In this document: positions 1 through 6,385 of the stretch, in pieces
Numbering within the stretch: position 1 is the stretch's first letter
How the letters are laid out: the number at the start of each line of letters is the position of its first letter
NCBI GenBank assembly: GCA_022600655.1
Contig: JAHZJZ010000315.1
Coordinates: 1 to 8,626 of the forward strand
Length of the DNA: 8,626 nucleotides
Reading direction: 5' to 3'
Origin: Campylobacterota bacterium
GTDB lineage: Bacteria; Campylobacterota; Campylobacteria; Campylobacterales; Sulfurovaceae
Made by a program: the position numbers and the translations under genes
The notes under the pieces: model-generated
The model's input: the letters and a program-made list of their open reading frames with translations, nothing else
Told to the model about the DNA's origin: nothing
Databases searched by the model: none

Positions 1-315
1 CAAACTATGAGTGAAGAGGAGTTGGCTGGATACAAAGGGAACGATGAGAAAATCAACGAACTTAGAGATTCAGTAAGAGAAGATGCAACAAACTCTGTAA
101 AAGCTACTTTCCTTGTTGATGCATTGGCTAGAAAAGAGGGAATTGAAGTAAATGATCAAGAGGTTTCTCAAACTATCTACTACGAAGCGATGATGAGTGG
201 TCAAGACCCTCAACAAGTTATTGAGTATTACCAAACAAACAATCTTCTTCCAGCTATTAAAATGGGAATGATTGAAGATAAACTATTTTCAAAAATTATC
301 GGTTTAGATAAATAA
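1..315 (+). CDS. tig: Trigger factor, C-terminal fragment (5' end off window)
   Basis: This is the last ~104 residues of trigger factor, the ribosome-associated chaperone and peptidyl-prolyl isomerase that receives nascent chains at the exit tunnel. The frame is open from base 1, so the ATG at 7 is an internal Met and not a start. The visible part corresponds to the helical C-terminal substrate-cradling domain (Trigger_C): a run of charged helices, a segment like KATFLVDALARKEGIEVND, then a helix containing QDPQQVIEYY and an ending like LPAIKMGMIEDKLFSKI. The family is usually about 430 residues, so the ribosome-binding and PPIase domains lie off the left edge. Identification rests on this C-terminal pattern plus clpP and def directly downstream, the order known in Campylobacter and Helicobacter. 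The stop is TAA at 313-315. Confidence 0.88.
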   Translation, partial: QTMSEEELAGYKGNDEKINELRDSVREDATNSVKATFLVDALARKEGIEVNDQEVSQTIYYEAMMSGQDPQQVIEYYQTNNLLPAIKMGMIEDKLFSKIIGLDK

Positions 316-336
316 TTTAGACTATCCTCTCTTTAA

Positions 337-355
337 GTGGGCATCAATTGCCCAC
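337..355 (+). other. Perfect 7-bp hairpin between tig and clpP
   Basis: GTGGGCA (337-343) and TGCCCAC (349-355) are perfect reverse complements around a 5-base loop. The hairpin lies 22 bases after the tig stop in an otherwise AT-rich gap. No T-run follows on either strand, so it is not a standard intrinsic terminator. It could be a weak terminator, an mRNA-stabilising 3' end for tig, or a processing element between tig and clpP. The structure is seen directly; the role is inferred. Confidence 0.45.
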
Positions 356-360
356 ACTAC

Positions 361-424
361 ACAATACATTTCTAAGTAAAAAAAGTGTATTCTCCAAATA
401 GTAAATTAATAAATATATAAAAGG
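361..424 (+). promoter_or_regulatory. Possible clpP promoter region with ribosome binding site
   Basis: This is a very AT-rich stretch between the hairpin and clpP. It contains TATTCT preceded by TG (386-393) and further TA-rich candidates around 400-419, but no clear -35. No single -10 stands out, so the start of transcription cannot be placed. AAGG at 421-424 sits 8 bases before the clpP ATG and is a reasonable Shine-Dalgarno sequence. clpP may instead, or also, be read through from tig. Confidence 0.28.
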
Positions 425-432
425 TACAAATA

Positions 433-1020
433 ATGAGTTATATTCCTTACGTTGTAGAGCAAACTGGTCGTGGTGAACGAAGTTATGATATCTACTCAAG
501 ACTGTTAAAAGATAGAATTATTATGTTAAGTGGTGAGGTAAATGACCAAGTTGCTTCAACCATTGTTGCACAACTTCTTTTCCTAGAAGCACAAGATCCA
601 GATAAAGATATCTATTTTTACATCAACTCTCCAGGTGGGGTGATTACCTCTGGTTTCTCTATGTTTGATACCATGAACTACATTAAACCTGATGTCGTTA
701 CCATCTGTATTGGTCAGGCAGCTTCTATGGGTGCTTTCTTATTGGCAGCGGGGGAAAAAGGTAAACGTTACGCTTTACCAAACTCACGAATCATGATACA
801 CCAACCTTTAGGTGGAGCACAAGGTCAATCAACAGATATTCAGATTCAAGCTCAAGAGATTCAAAGAATGAAAGACACGCTCAATGAGATTTTGGCTGAA
901 CGTACAGGTAAAACAGCTAAACGAATTGAGAAAGATACTGAAAGAGATAACTTTATGTCAGCACCAGAGGCTGTAGAGTACGGACTTATCGACCAAGTAT
1001 TAACAAAGAGTTTTAACTAA
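433..1020 (+). CDS. clpP: ATP-dependent Clp protease proteolytic subunit ClpP
   Basis: This is the serine peptidase subunit (family S14) that forms the double-heptamer barrel and degrades proteins unfolded by ClpX or ClpA in the cytoplasm. It has 195 residues, the normal family length. The start region MSYIPYVVEQT and the segment YSRLLKDRIIMLSGEV are typical. The catalytic triad is intact: Ser98 in GQAASMGAF, His123 in IMIHQPLGG, and Asp172 in ERDNFMS. The oxyanion-loop motif SPGG (66-69) is also present. The ATG at 433 has AAGG 8 bases upstream and gives the expected N-terminus. It lies between tig and def on the same strand; def begins 9 bases after its stop, so these two are almost certainly co-transcribed. 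Confidence 0.98.
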   Translation: MSYIPYVVEQTGRGERSYDIYSRLLKDRIIMLSGEVNDQVASTIVAQLLFLEAQDPDKDIYFYINSPGGVITSGFSMFDTMNYIKPDVVTICIGQAASMGAFLLAAGEKGKRYALPNSRIMIHQPLGGAQGQSTDIQIQAQEIQRMKDTLNEILAERTGKTAKRIEKDTERDNFMSAPEAVEYGLIDQVLTKSFN

Positions 1021-1029
1021 GGCTCTCTG

Positions 1030-1545
1030 ATGGTTCGCGATATAGTCATCTACCCAGACAAACGACTGAAACTCATCTCTAAAGAGGTTACAAGCTTTGA
1101 TAAAGAGCTACACAGCCTACTTGATGATATGTATGATACCATGATAGCTAAAAAAGGTGTCGGCTTAGCTGCCATACAAGTAGGGGTTGATAAACGGGCT
1201 TTAATCATCAATATCCCTACAGAGGACAGTGATGATGCTGAACAACCAAAAGAGAATACTTTAGAGATAATCAACCCTATATTTATCGAGAAAGATGGTT
1301 CATGTAAATATCAAGAGGGTTGCCTTAGTGTTCCAGGTATCTATGAAGATGTTGAACGTGCAAAACATGTTAAAATAGAGTATCATGACCGTCATGGTAA
1401 TCTAAATACCATTGATAATGATGAGTTTTTAGCCATTGCCATTCAACATGAAGTCGACCACCTAGATGGTAAAGTTTTTATTGAGAAACTCTCATACATC
1501 AAACGTAAAAAATTTGAAAAAGAGTGGAAAAAGAGAGATAAGTAG
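1030..1545 (+). CDS. def: Peptide deformylase
   Basis: This metalloenzyme removes the formyl group from the N-terminal methionine of nascent proteins (N-formyl-Met-peptide + H2O to formate + Met-peptide) at the ribosome exit. It has 171 residues, a normal length. All three family motifs are visible: GVGLAAIQ (43-50), EGCLSVP (96-102) with metal ligand Cys98, and HEVDH (140-144) with ligands His140 and His144 and catalytic Glu141. The lysine-rich C-terminal tail is common in bacterial forms. The ATG at 1030 is preceded by AAGG at 1019-1022, which overlaps the clpP stop codon and so links the two genes translationally. The product fits its neighbours: chaperone, protease and deformylase all handle new or damaged chains. 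The TAG stop at 1543-1545 touches the stop of the convergent oxidoreductase gene. Confidence 0.98.
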   Translation: MVRDIVIYPDKRLKLISKEVTSFDKELHSLLDDMYDTMIAKKGVGLAAIQVGVDKRALIINIPTEDSDDAEQPKENTLEIINPIFIEKDGSCKYQEGCLSVPGIYEDVERAKHVKIEYHDRHGNLNTIDNDEFLAIAIQHEVDHLDGKVFIEKLSYIKRKKFEKEWKKRDK

Positions 1546-1558
1546 TTATAGACTCTCT
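1532..1558. terminator. Possible shared hairpin at the def / oxidoreductase convergence
   Basis: AGAGAG (1532-1537) plus ATAA (1538-1541) can pair with TTAT (1546-1549) plus CTCTCT (1553-1558), leaving a GTAG loop and a 3-base bulge at 1550-1552. It spans both abutting stop codons, a position where a bidirectional terminator would be expected. No T-run follows on either strand and the stem is mostly AT with a bulge, so this is weak evidence. Confidence 0.3.
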
Positions 1559-2790
1559 CCTGCTCGTAACCCACACACCCAAGCAAAGTGGAGGTTAAAT
1601 CCTCCTCTATCTCCATCAACATCTAACACTTCACCTGTAAAGTAAAGCCCTTTTTGTTTTTTTGACTCCATGGTTTTAGCATCTACCTCTTTGGTATTCA
1701 CACCACCTGTAGCAACCTCGGCTCCTTTATATCCTCTGCTTCCATCAACTATAAATTTAAAGGTTTTAATACCTTGTACTATTTTTTCTATATCTTTAAT
1801 GTTCGATGAAATCGAACCTACGGTAGCCTTATCTAGCTTTAGTGGCTCTAAAATAGGTGCTATAAGCTTTTTATTGATAAACCCTTGTAACCATATATCT
1901 AAAGGCTTTTGACTCTTTTTATGTAGATTCTTCTTCATGAGTGCTATCAGTTGTTCACGACTCATCTTTGGCATCAGATCCAACTCTAGTGTCACAGTGG
2001 GGGTGTGAATAAGTTGCTCCATCACAAAACGGCTAATATCTAAAATAGCCAACCCTGAGATACCATAAGTGGTAAAAAGTATATCGCCCTGCTTTTCAAC
2101 AACCTGTTTACCTTGCTTTAACCTTACCCTACTCTCAACTTTCACACCAGCCATCTGTTTTAAATCTTTTCTTGGAGAGGTAAGCTGAACCAAAGTTGGA
2201 AAACCAGCTATTTCATGATGTCCAAACTGTTTAGCAAACCCCACTCCATCACTTACACCACCAAGTTGAGGAGCCGACTGGTGACCTGTAGCAATAACCA
2301 CTTTTTCACACTCTACCCTACCCTTACTATATTTAATACTATAGCAACCATTTCTATTCACAATAGATTGAACTTCACTCTCACAAATAATCTCAACACC
2401 CAGTTGTTCACACTCACACACTAAAAGCTCCACCACTGATGATGCTTGAAGCGACATAGGAAATACTTTTCCCTCTTTTCCTTCAATCAACTCCAAACCA
2501 ATAGATTTAAAAAACTGTTTAATAGACTGATAGCTGTACCCCTCTAAAACTTGAGATATAAACTTGGGGTTATGTGAATAAAACCGTTCAAGAGTAGGGC
2601 GTTGATTGGTAATGTTGCATTTTCCATTACCTGTGGCTAAAAGCTTTTTACCTATTTTGCTGTTTTTTTCTAGGATTAGAACTTTTTTACCTCGTCTTGC
2701 GGCGACTATGGCTGTGACCAAACCACTGGCTCCTGCTCCGATAACTATAATATCATAGATTATCTTTCTTATTTTATTCATCATTGGCAT
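1546..2790 (-). CDS. BaiN/RdsA-type (HI0933/YhiN) NAD(P)/FAD-dependent oxidoreductase
   Basis: This is a flavoprotein of the HI0933/YhiN family, annotated in recent years as BaiN/RdsA-like. Members bind FAD and are linked to reduction or desaturation of small organic substrates; the substrate of this protein cannot be told from sequence. It has 414 residues, normal for the family. An N-terminal Rossmann motif GAGASG (18-23) is followed by Glu41 at the end of the second strand and by the family signature GNGKCNITN (54-62). Near the C-terminus are ATGGV (360-364) and GEVLDVDGDRGGFN (386-399), the FAD-contacting end of the family. Three ATGs (codons 1, 3, 4) could start it; all lie inside the upstream AlbA_2 gene or its stop, and none has a clear Shine-Dalgarno sequence. 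Translational coupling to the upstream gene is therefore likely. Confidence 0.9.
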   Translation of the reverse strand: MPMMNKIRKIIYDIIVIGAGASGLVTAIVAARRGKKVLILEKNSKIGKKLLATGNGKCNITNQRPTLERFYSHNPKFISQVLEGYSYQSIKQFFKSIGLELIEGKEGKVFPMSLQASSVVELLVCECEQLGVEIICESEVQSIVNRNGCYSIKYSKGRVECEKVVIATGHQSAPQLGGVSDGVGFAKQFGHHEIAGFPTLVQLTSPRKDLKQMAGVKVESRVRLKQGKQVVEKQGDILFTTYGISGLAILDISRFVMEQLIHTPTVTLELDLMPKMSREQLIALMKKNLHKKSQKPLDIWLQGFINKKLIAPILEPLKLDKATVGSISSNIKDIEKIVQGIKTFKFIVDGSRGYKGAEVATGGVNTKEVDAKTMESKKQKGLYFTGEVLDVDGDRGGFNLHFAWVCGLRAGESL

Positions 2791-4747
2791 CTATCGTTGA
2801 AGTATATGCTTGTCTAGGGTCATTGGGTGTATGTGGAAATGCTCTAAAAAGTTCTTTTGTCTCTACCATAGGATTTAGTGTATTTTTTCTTAGATAATCT
2901 TCATTTCTATTTAAAAGTTTTACTAAGACACCCAAGGTTAAATATTTATCTTGACAAATATTTTTGACTATCTCTTTAAATTTATCTTTTGGAAACTGTT
3001 TTTTTACCCATAAAGGAGCAACAATTAATTCAAGCTCTTGTCTCATTTTGGCATTCATTGTTTCCAAAGAATCATATATTGGAAATTTAAATCCATCAAC
3101 CATCAAACCCCCAGAGCTAATCTCTAAAGGTCCAGAGGTTTGAGATAAAGGTTCGGAGGTTTCTAAAAAAGGTTCGGAGGTTTCTAAAAAAGGTTCGGAG
3201 GTTTGATTTAAAATTTTACTACCAAAAACATCATCAGGAGTGAGTAGAGACTCATTAGATAAATAATAGACCATTCCCTGTCCATAACCATTTGAATTTA
3301 GTAACCCATCTTTTACTAATTGAGCCAACTTTTGAGATAAATCATGATGATGCTCTTGTGAAATCTCTTTAAGCCTTGTATGGGTTACTGTATTTTCAGT
3401 TAAAGCCGTTGCTAAAATCAATCGCTCTGTATTATCTAGCAAATTAAATCTTTCACCCATTAAAATTTTTAGTTTATTAATAACATCTTGTGGAAGCAAA
3501 TCAATCATTCTTAACTCTAAAAGTGTCTGGTCATATGGTTCAAGCTTTTCATACAAATAGGGTCGTCGCCAATGCTGTTCATTCCACCATGTAAAAATAT
3601 TGGGAATACCTGAACCAGCTCTCTCACCCAAACCAATAAAGTGAAACATTTGATGTAGTTTTTCATTTCTACAATCGTGTTCATAACCACTAATTGCTTG
3701 TTCTACTGAAATACGCATGGTTCCAGGATTTCTAAATCCAAACATATCAGGACGCTTTACTACCAATACTGAAGCTTTACCACTATAATCAGCATGAACA
3801 AGAGTGTTAACTAGTGCTTCACGAAGAGCATCATGTATAGGAGTTTTAGCTTCTGATTTATCTCCTTTTAAAACAAATGGAACTTTTAAATCTGATGTAA
3901 GCTTACGGTTAACCCTTGTATAAAAATCAAAAATATTGCCTGACCATGTTCCATCTAAACTGATACGGTCTATCCAACGATTTTCTGTTTTAGCTTCTGC
4001 TCTCTCTTGATAATCTAGCATGTAATTAGGGTATTCCTCTTGTATACTCATCAACTTACCAAACATAAGCAAACCAGCAAGAGTTAACCCCTCTTTACCT
4101 GTTGAGCGTTCTCTCTTCCAACCACCAATACTTCGCAAAAACTCTATATCATCATAACTATTTCGCTCTTGACTAGAATCACGATTATAATAAGTTTGAC
4201 GATACAAACGCAAAGTCTCTCTGTCTATATCTGAGAGGTCATAGTGTTCTAAAAGCTTATCATCTCTGCTATCTTCTAACTGTTCAGCTAACATTCTTTT
4301 AACCATCTCATGGTTACACTTTTTATCTGAACTATGAAGCCTTTGAAAAGTTCCTTCCATTAGATTGGCTCGTCTATATACGGGTTTGTCTTTACGAGAA
4401 GCACGAGGAACAAAAATCTGAATAACGCTCTTACCTTCAACTTCTAAAATATGAACACTTCTGTGTGTTAAAAGGTTTACACTAATAGTTTGAGTGTTAT
4501 CAACAGCTGTCCAGAGTTCATCAAGTACCTTTTGCACATCAGGAACACCTACAACTTCAAAAGAGTGGTCTTTTTTCTCTTTGACTCCAAGCAGAAAAGT
4601 TCCTCCATTGGTATTGGCAAATGCTGAGTAGGTCTCCCAAAAAGTTTTTTGAGGTAAAGCCCCTTTGCCATCTCGACCAACAGCCTCTTTGCACTCTAAC
4701 TCAATACTTTCACTCAAACTCTGTATATCTTCTACTGTTTTAATCAC
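2774..4747 (-). CDS. AlbA_2 (Schlafen-type) ATP-binding protein with winged-helix C-terminus
   Basis: A 657-residue protein of the AlbA_2/HATPase_c_4 class (COG2865-like), often annotated as ATP-binding protein, transcriptional regulator or RecG-related. Parts in order: AlbA_2 putative nucleic-acid-binding domain (about 11-150) with ELECK (16-20) and SAFANTNGGTFLLGV (41-55); a middle region (about 165-300); a GHKL-type ATP-binding domain with REALVNTLVHADY (309-321) and the glycine-rich GLGERAGSGI (372-381); a winged-helix-like segment (about 435-500); a TSEP heptad linker (516-543); and a conserved C-terminal helical domain ending in a PNDPRQAY motif (641-648). The start is GTG at 4747: an in-frame TAG lies five codons upstream, AGGA is 10 bases upstream, and the next Met is residue 129. 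Its cellular role is unknown; relatives occur in accessory and defence-like regions. It overlaps the oxidoreductase by 17 bases. Confidence 0.88.
   Translation of the reverse strand: MIKTVEDIQSLSESIELECKEAVGRDGKGALPQKTFWETYSAFANTNGGTFLLGVKEKKDHSFEVVGVPDVQKVLDELWTAVDNTQTISVNLLTHRSVHILEVEGKSVIQIFVPRASRKDKPVYRRANLMEGTFQRLHSSDKKCNHEMVKRMLAEQLEDSRDDKLLEHYDLSDIDRETLRLYRQTYYNRDSSQERNSYDDIEFLRSIGGWKRERSTGKEGLTLAGLLMFGKLMSIQEEYPNYMLDYQERAEAKTENRWIDRISLDGTWSGNIFDFYTRVNRKLTSDLKVPFVLKGDKSEAKTPIHDALREALVNTLVHADYSGKASVLVVKRPDMFGFRNPGTMRISVEQAISGYEHDCRNEKLHQMFHFIGLGERAGSGIPNIFTWWNEQHWRRPYLYEKLEPYDQTLLELRMIDLLPQDVINKLKILMGERFNLLDNTERLILATALTENTVTHTRLKEISQEHHHDLSQKLAQLVKDGLLNSNGYGQGMVYYLSNESLLTPDDVFGSKILNQTSEPFLETSEPFLETSEPLSQTSGPLEISSGGLMVDGFKFPIYDSLETMNAKMRQELELIVAPLWVKKQFPKDKFKEIVKNICQDKYLTLGVLVKLLNRNEDYLRKNTLNPMVETKELFRAFPHTPNDPRQAYTSTIDANDE
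3129..3212 (-). repeat. 21-bp in-frame tandem repeat in the AlbA_2 gene
   Basis: There are four head-to-tail 21-bp units: 3129-3149, 3150-3170, 3171-3191 and 3192-3212. Units two and three are identical; unit four shares their first 13 bases and unit one is more diverged. A further degenerate unit can be traced at 3108-3128. In the coding direction they give the heptads TSEPFLE, TSEPFLE, TSEPLSQ, TSGPLEI (residues 516-543). Because 21 is a multiple of 3, gain or loss of a unit keeps the frame. T6 tracts inside the two identical units could also slip and break it. The stretch is proline- and serine-rich and sits between two folded segments, so it is probably a flexible spacer of variable length. 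Confidence 0.95.
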
Positions 4748-4829
4748 TTTTAACCATTCCTATGTGTTAATTATTGGGTTATTATAACCAACAATCTGTT
4801 ATAACACTAAAAAAACAAAAAGGATAACC
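4748..4829. promoter_or_regulatory. Divergent promoter region with two GTTAT/ATAAC palindromes
   Basis: This 82-base gap separates the AlbA_2 gene (-) from the thiamine-binding gene (+). GGTTATTATAACC (4777-4789) is a perfect 13-base palindrome with a one-base centre, and GTTATAAC (4798-4805) is a perfect 8-base palindrome sharing the same half-site. The minus strand has a perfect TATAAT (4786-4781) 33 bases before the GTG start. The plus strand has TATAAC at 4783-4788 and 4800-4805 as possible -10 boxes. AAAGGA (4819-4824) is the Shine-Dalgarno sequence of the + gene. The palindromes may be an operator overlapping both promoters, or simply AT-rich -10 sequence. Confidence 0.45.
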
Positions 4830-5144
4830 ATGAGTGCATTAGTAGAGTTTGCGATGTTTCCCACCGATAGTACCGAGAGTAAAAGCGAATTTGTAGCTAA
4901 AGTTTTAGATATTGTTGATGAGAGTGGATTGGAGTATCAGTTAACGCCGATGGGAACTATTATTGAAGCTGAGACAGTTGGTGAAGTATTTGCTGTGATT
5001 GAAAAAGCTTATGAGATACTAGAGCAAGATAGTAACCGTATCTATTCGGCTATTAAAGTTGACTATCGTAAAGGTTCTGTAGGAAGATTGAACAAAAAAG
5101 TGGGTTCCGTTGAAGCTAAACTTGGACGCAAATTAAACAGTTAG
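4830..5144 (+). CDS. MTH1187/UPF0045-family thiamine-binding protein
   Basis: A 104-residue cytoplasmic protein of the MTH1187/YkoF-like thiamine-binding family (Thiamine_BP, formerly DUF77; YBL001c/ECM15 in yeast). The family forms small ferredoxin-like alpha/beta subunits that assemble into oligomers, and some members bind thiamine or hydroxymethylpyrimidine-like ligands. Seen here: an opening strand MSALVEFAMFPTD, the family core YQLTPMGTIIEAE (36-48), a helix containing VFAVIEKAYEIL, and a second strand ending IKVDYRKG (75-82). Length and order match the family. The ATG at 4830 has AAAGGA ending 5 bases upstream. It is followed, on the same strand, by a small membrane protein gene and purM. 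Actual thiamine binding by this copy is inferred from the family. Confidence 0.88.
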   Translation: MSALVEFAMFPTDSTESKSEFVAKVLDIVDESGLEYQLTPMGTIIEAETVGEVFAVIEKAYEILEQDSNRIYSAIKVDYRKGSVGRLNKKVGSVEAKLGRKLNS

Positions 5145-5151
5145 ATTTGGA

Positions 5152-5157
5152 TATAAT
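5152..5157 (+). promoter_or_regulatory. Predicted -10 box for the membrane protein-purM pair
   Basis: TATAAT in the context TTTGGATATAATTACG lies 8 bases after the thiamine-binding gene stop and 26 bases before the ATG at 5184. The perfect -10 with no recognisable -35 is the usual look of sigma-70-type promoters in Campylobacterota. The following A7-T4 run and GGAGGG would be the short leader. It suggests the small membrane gene and purM can be transcribed independently of the thiamine-binding gene. Confidence 0.55.
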
Positions 5158-5173
5158 TACGCAAAAAAATTTT

Positions 5174-5179
5174 GGAGGG
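5174..5179 (+). promoter_or_regulatory. Strong Shine-Dalgarno sequence deciding the start at 5184
   Basis: GGAGGG ends 4 bases before the ATG at 5184. A TTG at 5172 is in the same frame and would add four residues (MEGN), but it has no ribosome binding site of its own and would place this strong one inside the coding sequence. The ATG at 5184 is therefore the start. Confidence 0.85.
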
Positions 5180-5183
5180 TAAT

Positions 5184-5390
5184 ATGTGTGTTGAGAAACT
5201 ACAAAAAATTCTTTTAGCTATGGCATTGGGTATTGCTATGATGTTGGCTGCATCAGGTTCTATAAAGGCTGCATTTTTACTGCAACTAATTATTATGGTA
5301 ATGTTACTTGTTAGTGGATTAACAGGGTTTTGTTATATTACAAAAGTTCTCAAAACTGCCTTTCCATCATGTGATGAGGATAAGAAGTAA
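5184..5390 (+). CDS. Small two-helix membrane protein, DUF2892/YgaP-membrane-domain-like
   Basis: A 68-residue protein opening with MCVEK, with two hydrophobic helices at about 9-26 and 29-50 separated by SGSIK, then a polar tail ending CDEDKK. The pattern of a short MCVEK-like start, two membrane spans and a TGFC motif at the end of the second span (47-50) resembles the DUF2892 family, the membrane part of YgaP-type proteins. That domain is found alone or fused to rhodanese sulfur-transfer domains. Three cysteines (2, 50, 63) lie at the helix ends. The TAA stop at 5388-5390 shares one base with the purM ATG, so translation of the two is coupled. Function is unknown; a link to sulfur handling would be an inference from the family only. 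Confidence 0.72.
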   Translation: MCVEKLQKILLAMALGIAMMLAASGSIKAAFLLQLIIMVMLLVSGLTGFCYITKVLKTAFPSCDEDKK

Positions 5391-6385
5391 TGGCAAACAT
5401 TTCATATAAAGATGCTGGTGTAGATATTGATGCAGGGAATAACTTTGTAGAAGCAATTAAAAGTGATGTTAAATCCACTTTTGATAGCAATGTAATTGGA
5501 GGAATTGGTTCATTTGCTGGTGCTTATGCCCTTCCTACGGGATACAGAGAGCCTGTTATTTTATCTGCTACCGATGGGGTTGGAACCAAGCTTAAACTGG
5601 CTATTGAGAGCAATGTATTTGACACTGTGGGAATCGACCTAGTGGCGATGTGTGTCAATGACCTTATCTGTAACTTTGGAACACCCATGTTTTTCCTTGA
5701 CTACTATGCAACAGGTAAACTGGTTCCTGAAAATGCAAAAGATGTTGTAGCTGGAATAGCAGAAGGTTGTCGTAGAAGTGAGTGTGCTTTGGTAGGTGGT
5801 GAGACTGCTGAGATGCCTGGTATGTACGCTAATGATGATTTTGACTTGGCTGGTTTTGCTGTAGGTATTGCTGAGAAGAGTGAGCTTGACACCTTGGCTA
5901 ATGTTAAAGAGGGACAGGTAATTATAGCCCTTCCTAGTTCTGGAGTTCACTCTAACGGTTATTCACTGGTTAGAAAACTTTTCTTTGATAAATTGGGCAT
6001 GAGTTTAAATGATGACTTCAATGGTAAACCACTGATTGAAACACTCTTAACACCAACACGAATCTATGTCAAAGAGTTTAAAGCCAATCGAGATAAAATC
6101 AAAGCACTTGCACACATCACAGGTGGGGGAATTGTTGAGAACTTACCACGTGTACTTCCTGATGGTATGAGAGCTAAAATCAACAAAGAGAGCATTAGAA
6201 TTCTTCCTATTTTTGAGTTTATAGGACAACATGTTGATGAAGAGGAGATGTTCAGAACCTTTAATATGGGTGTTGGTATGGTACTGGTTGTTGATGCTAC
6301 TGATGCTGAAGCTGTTTGTGCCAATACAGATGGATATGTGATTGGTGAGATGATTAGTGGTGAAAAGGGTGTTGATTTAGTCTAA
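5390..6385 (+). CDS. purM: Phosphoribosylformylglycinamidine cyclo-ligase (AIR synthetase)
   Basis: PurM closes the imidazole ring in purine synthesis: FGAM + ATP gives 5-aminoimidazole ribonucleotide (AIR) + ADP + Pi. AIR also feeds thiamine-pyrimidine synthesis through ThiC. The protein has 331 residues, close to the usual 330-350. Family motifs run in order: YKDAGVDIDAG (6-16), the ATP-binding SATDGVGTKLK (59-69), MCVNDLICNFGTPMFFLDY (87-105), GGETAEMPGMY (136-146), PSSGVHSNGYSLVRK (182-196), HITGGGIVENLPR (242-254) and FNMGVGMV (291-298). The ATG at 5390 overlaps the preceding stop by one base, and GAGGA (5376-5380) lies 9 bases upstream. The first gene of the same-strand series encodes a thiamine-binding protein, which may reflect the shared AIR node. 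A likely terminator begins inside the last codons. Confidence 0.98.
   Translation: MANISYKDAGVDIDAGNNFVEAIKSDVKSTFDSNVIGGIGSFAGAYALPTGYREPVILSATDGVGTKLKLAIESNVFDTVGIDLVAMCVNDLICNFGTPMFFLDYYATGKLVPENAKDVVAGIAEGCRRSECALVGGETAEMPGMYANDDFDLAGFAVGIAEKSELDTLANVKEGQVIIALPSSGVHSNGYSLVRKLFFDKLGMSLNDDFNGKPLIETLLTPTRIYVKEFKANRDKIKALAHITGGGIVENLPRVLPDGMRAKINKESIRILPIFEFIGQHVDEEEMFRTFNMGVGMVLVVDATDAEAVCANTDGYVIGEMISGEKGVDLV

Noticed and set aside
7..9. ATG at 7 as the start of a separate small gene
   Set aside because: The frame is open to base 1 and the protein matches the trigger factor C-terminal domain, so it is an internal Met of a truncated gene.
1670..1912. 80-codon + strand frame inside the oxidoreductase gene
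   Set aside because: It is opposite the conserved C-terminal FAD region of the - strand gene and shows no family features.
3129..3212. Short direct repeats as a possible CRISPR array
   Set aside because: Units are contiguous 21-mers with no unique spacers, lie in frame inside a long gene and encode a heptad linker.
4748..4829. TPP riboswitch ahead of the thiamine-binding gene
   Set aside because: The gap is only 82 bases and lacks the conserved CTGAGA and ACCTGA-type elements of the THI box.
5172..5183. TTG start adding MEGN to the small membrane protein
   Set aside because: The strong GGAGGG lies within that extension and is correctly spaced for the ATG at 5184.
5639..5950. 103-codon open frame antisense to purM
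   Set aside because: It lies wholly opposite well-conserved purM coding sequence, has no recognisable domain and a low-complexity-like composition; it is a shadow frame.
6064..6324. 86-codon Ser/Thr/Pro-rich frame antisense to purM
   Set aside because: The composition is what the reverse complement of purM codons gives; there is no ribosome binding site or domain.
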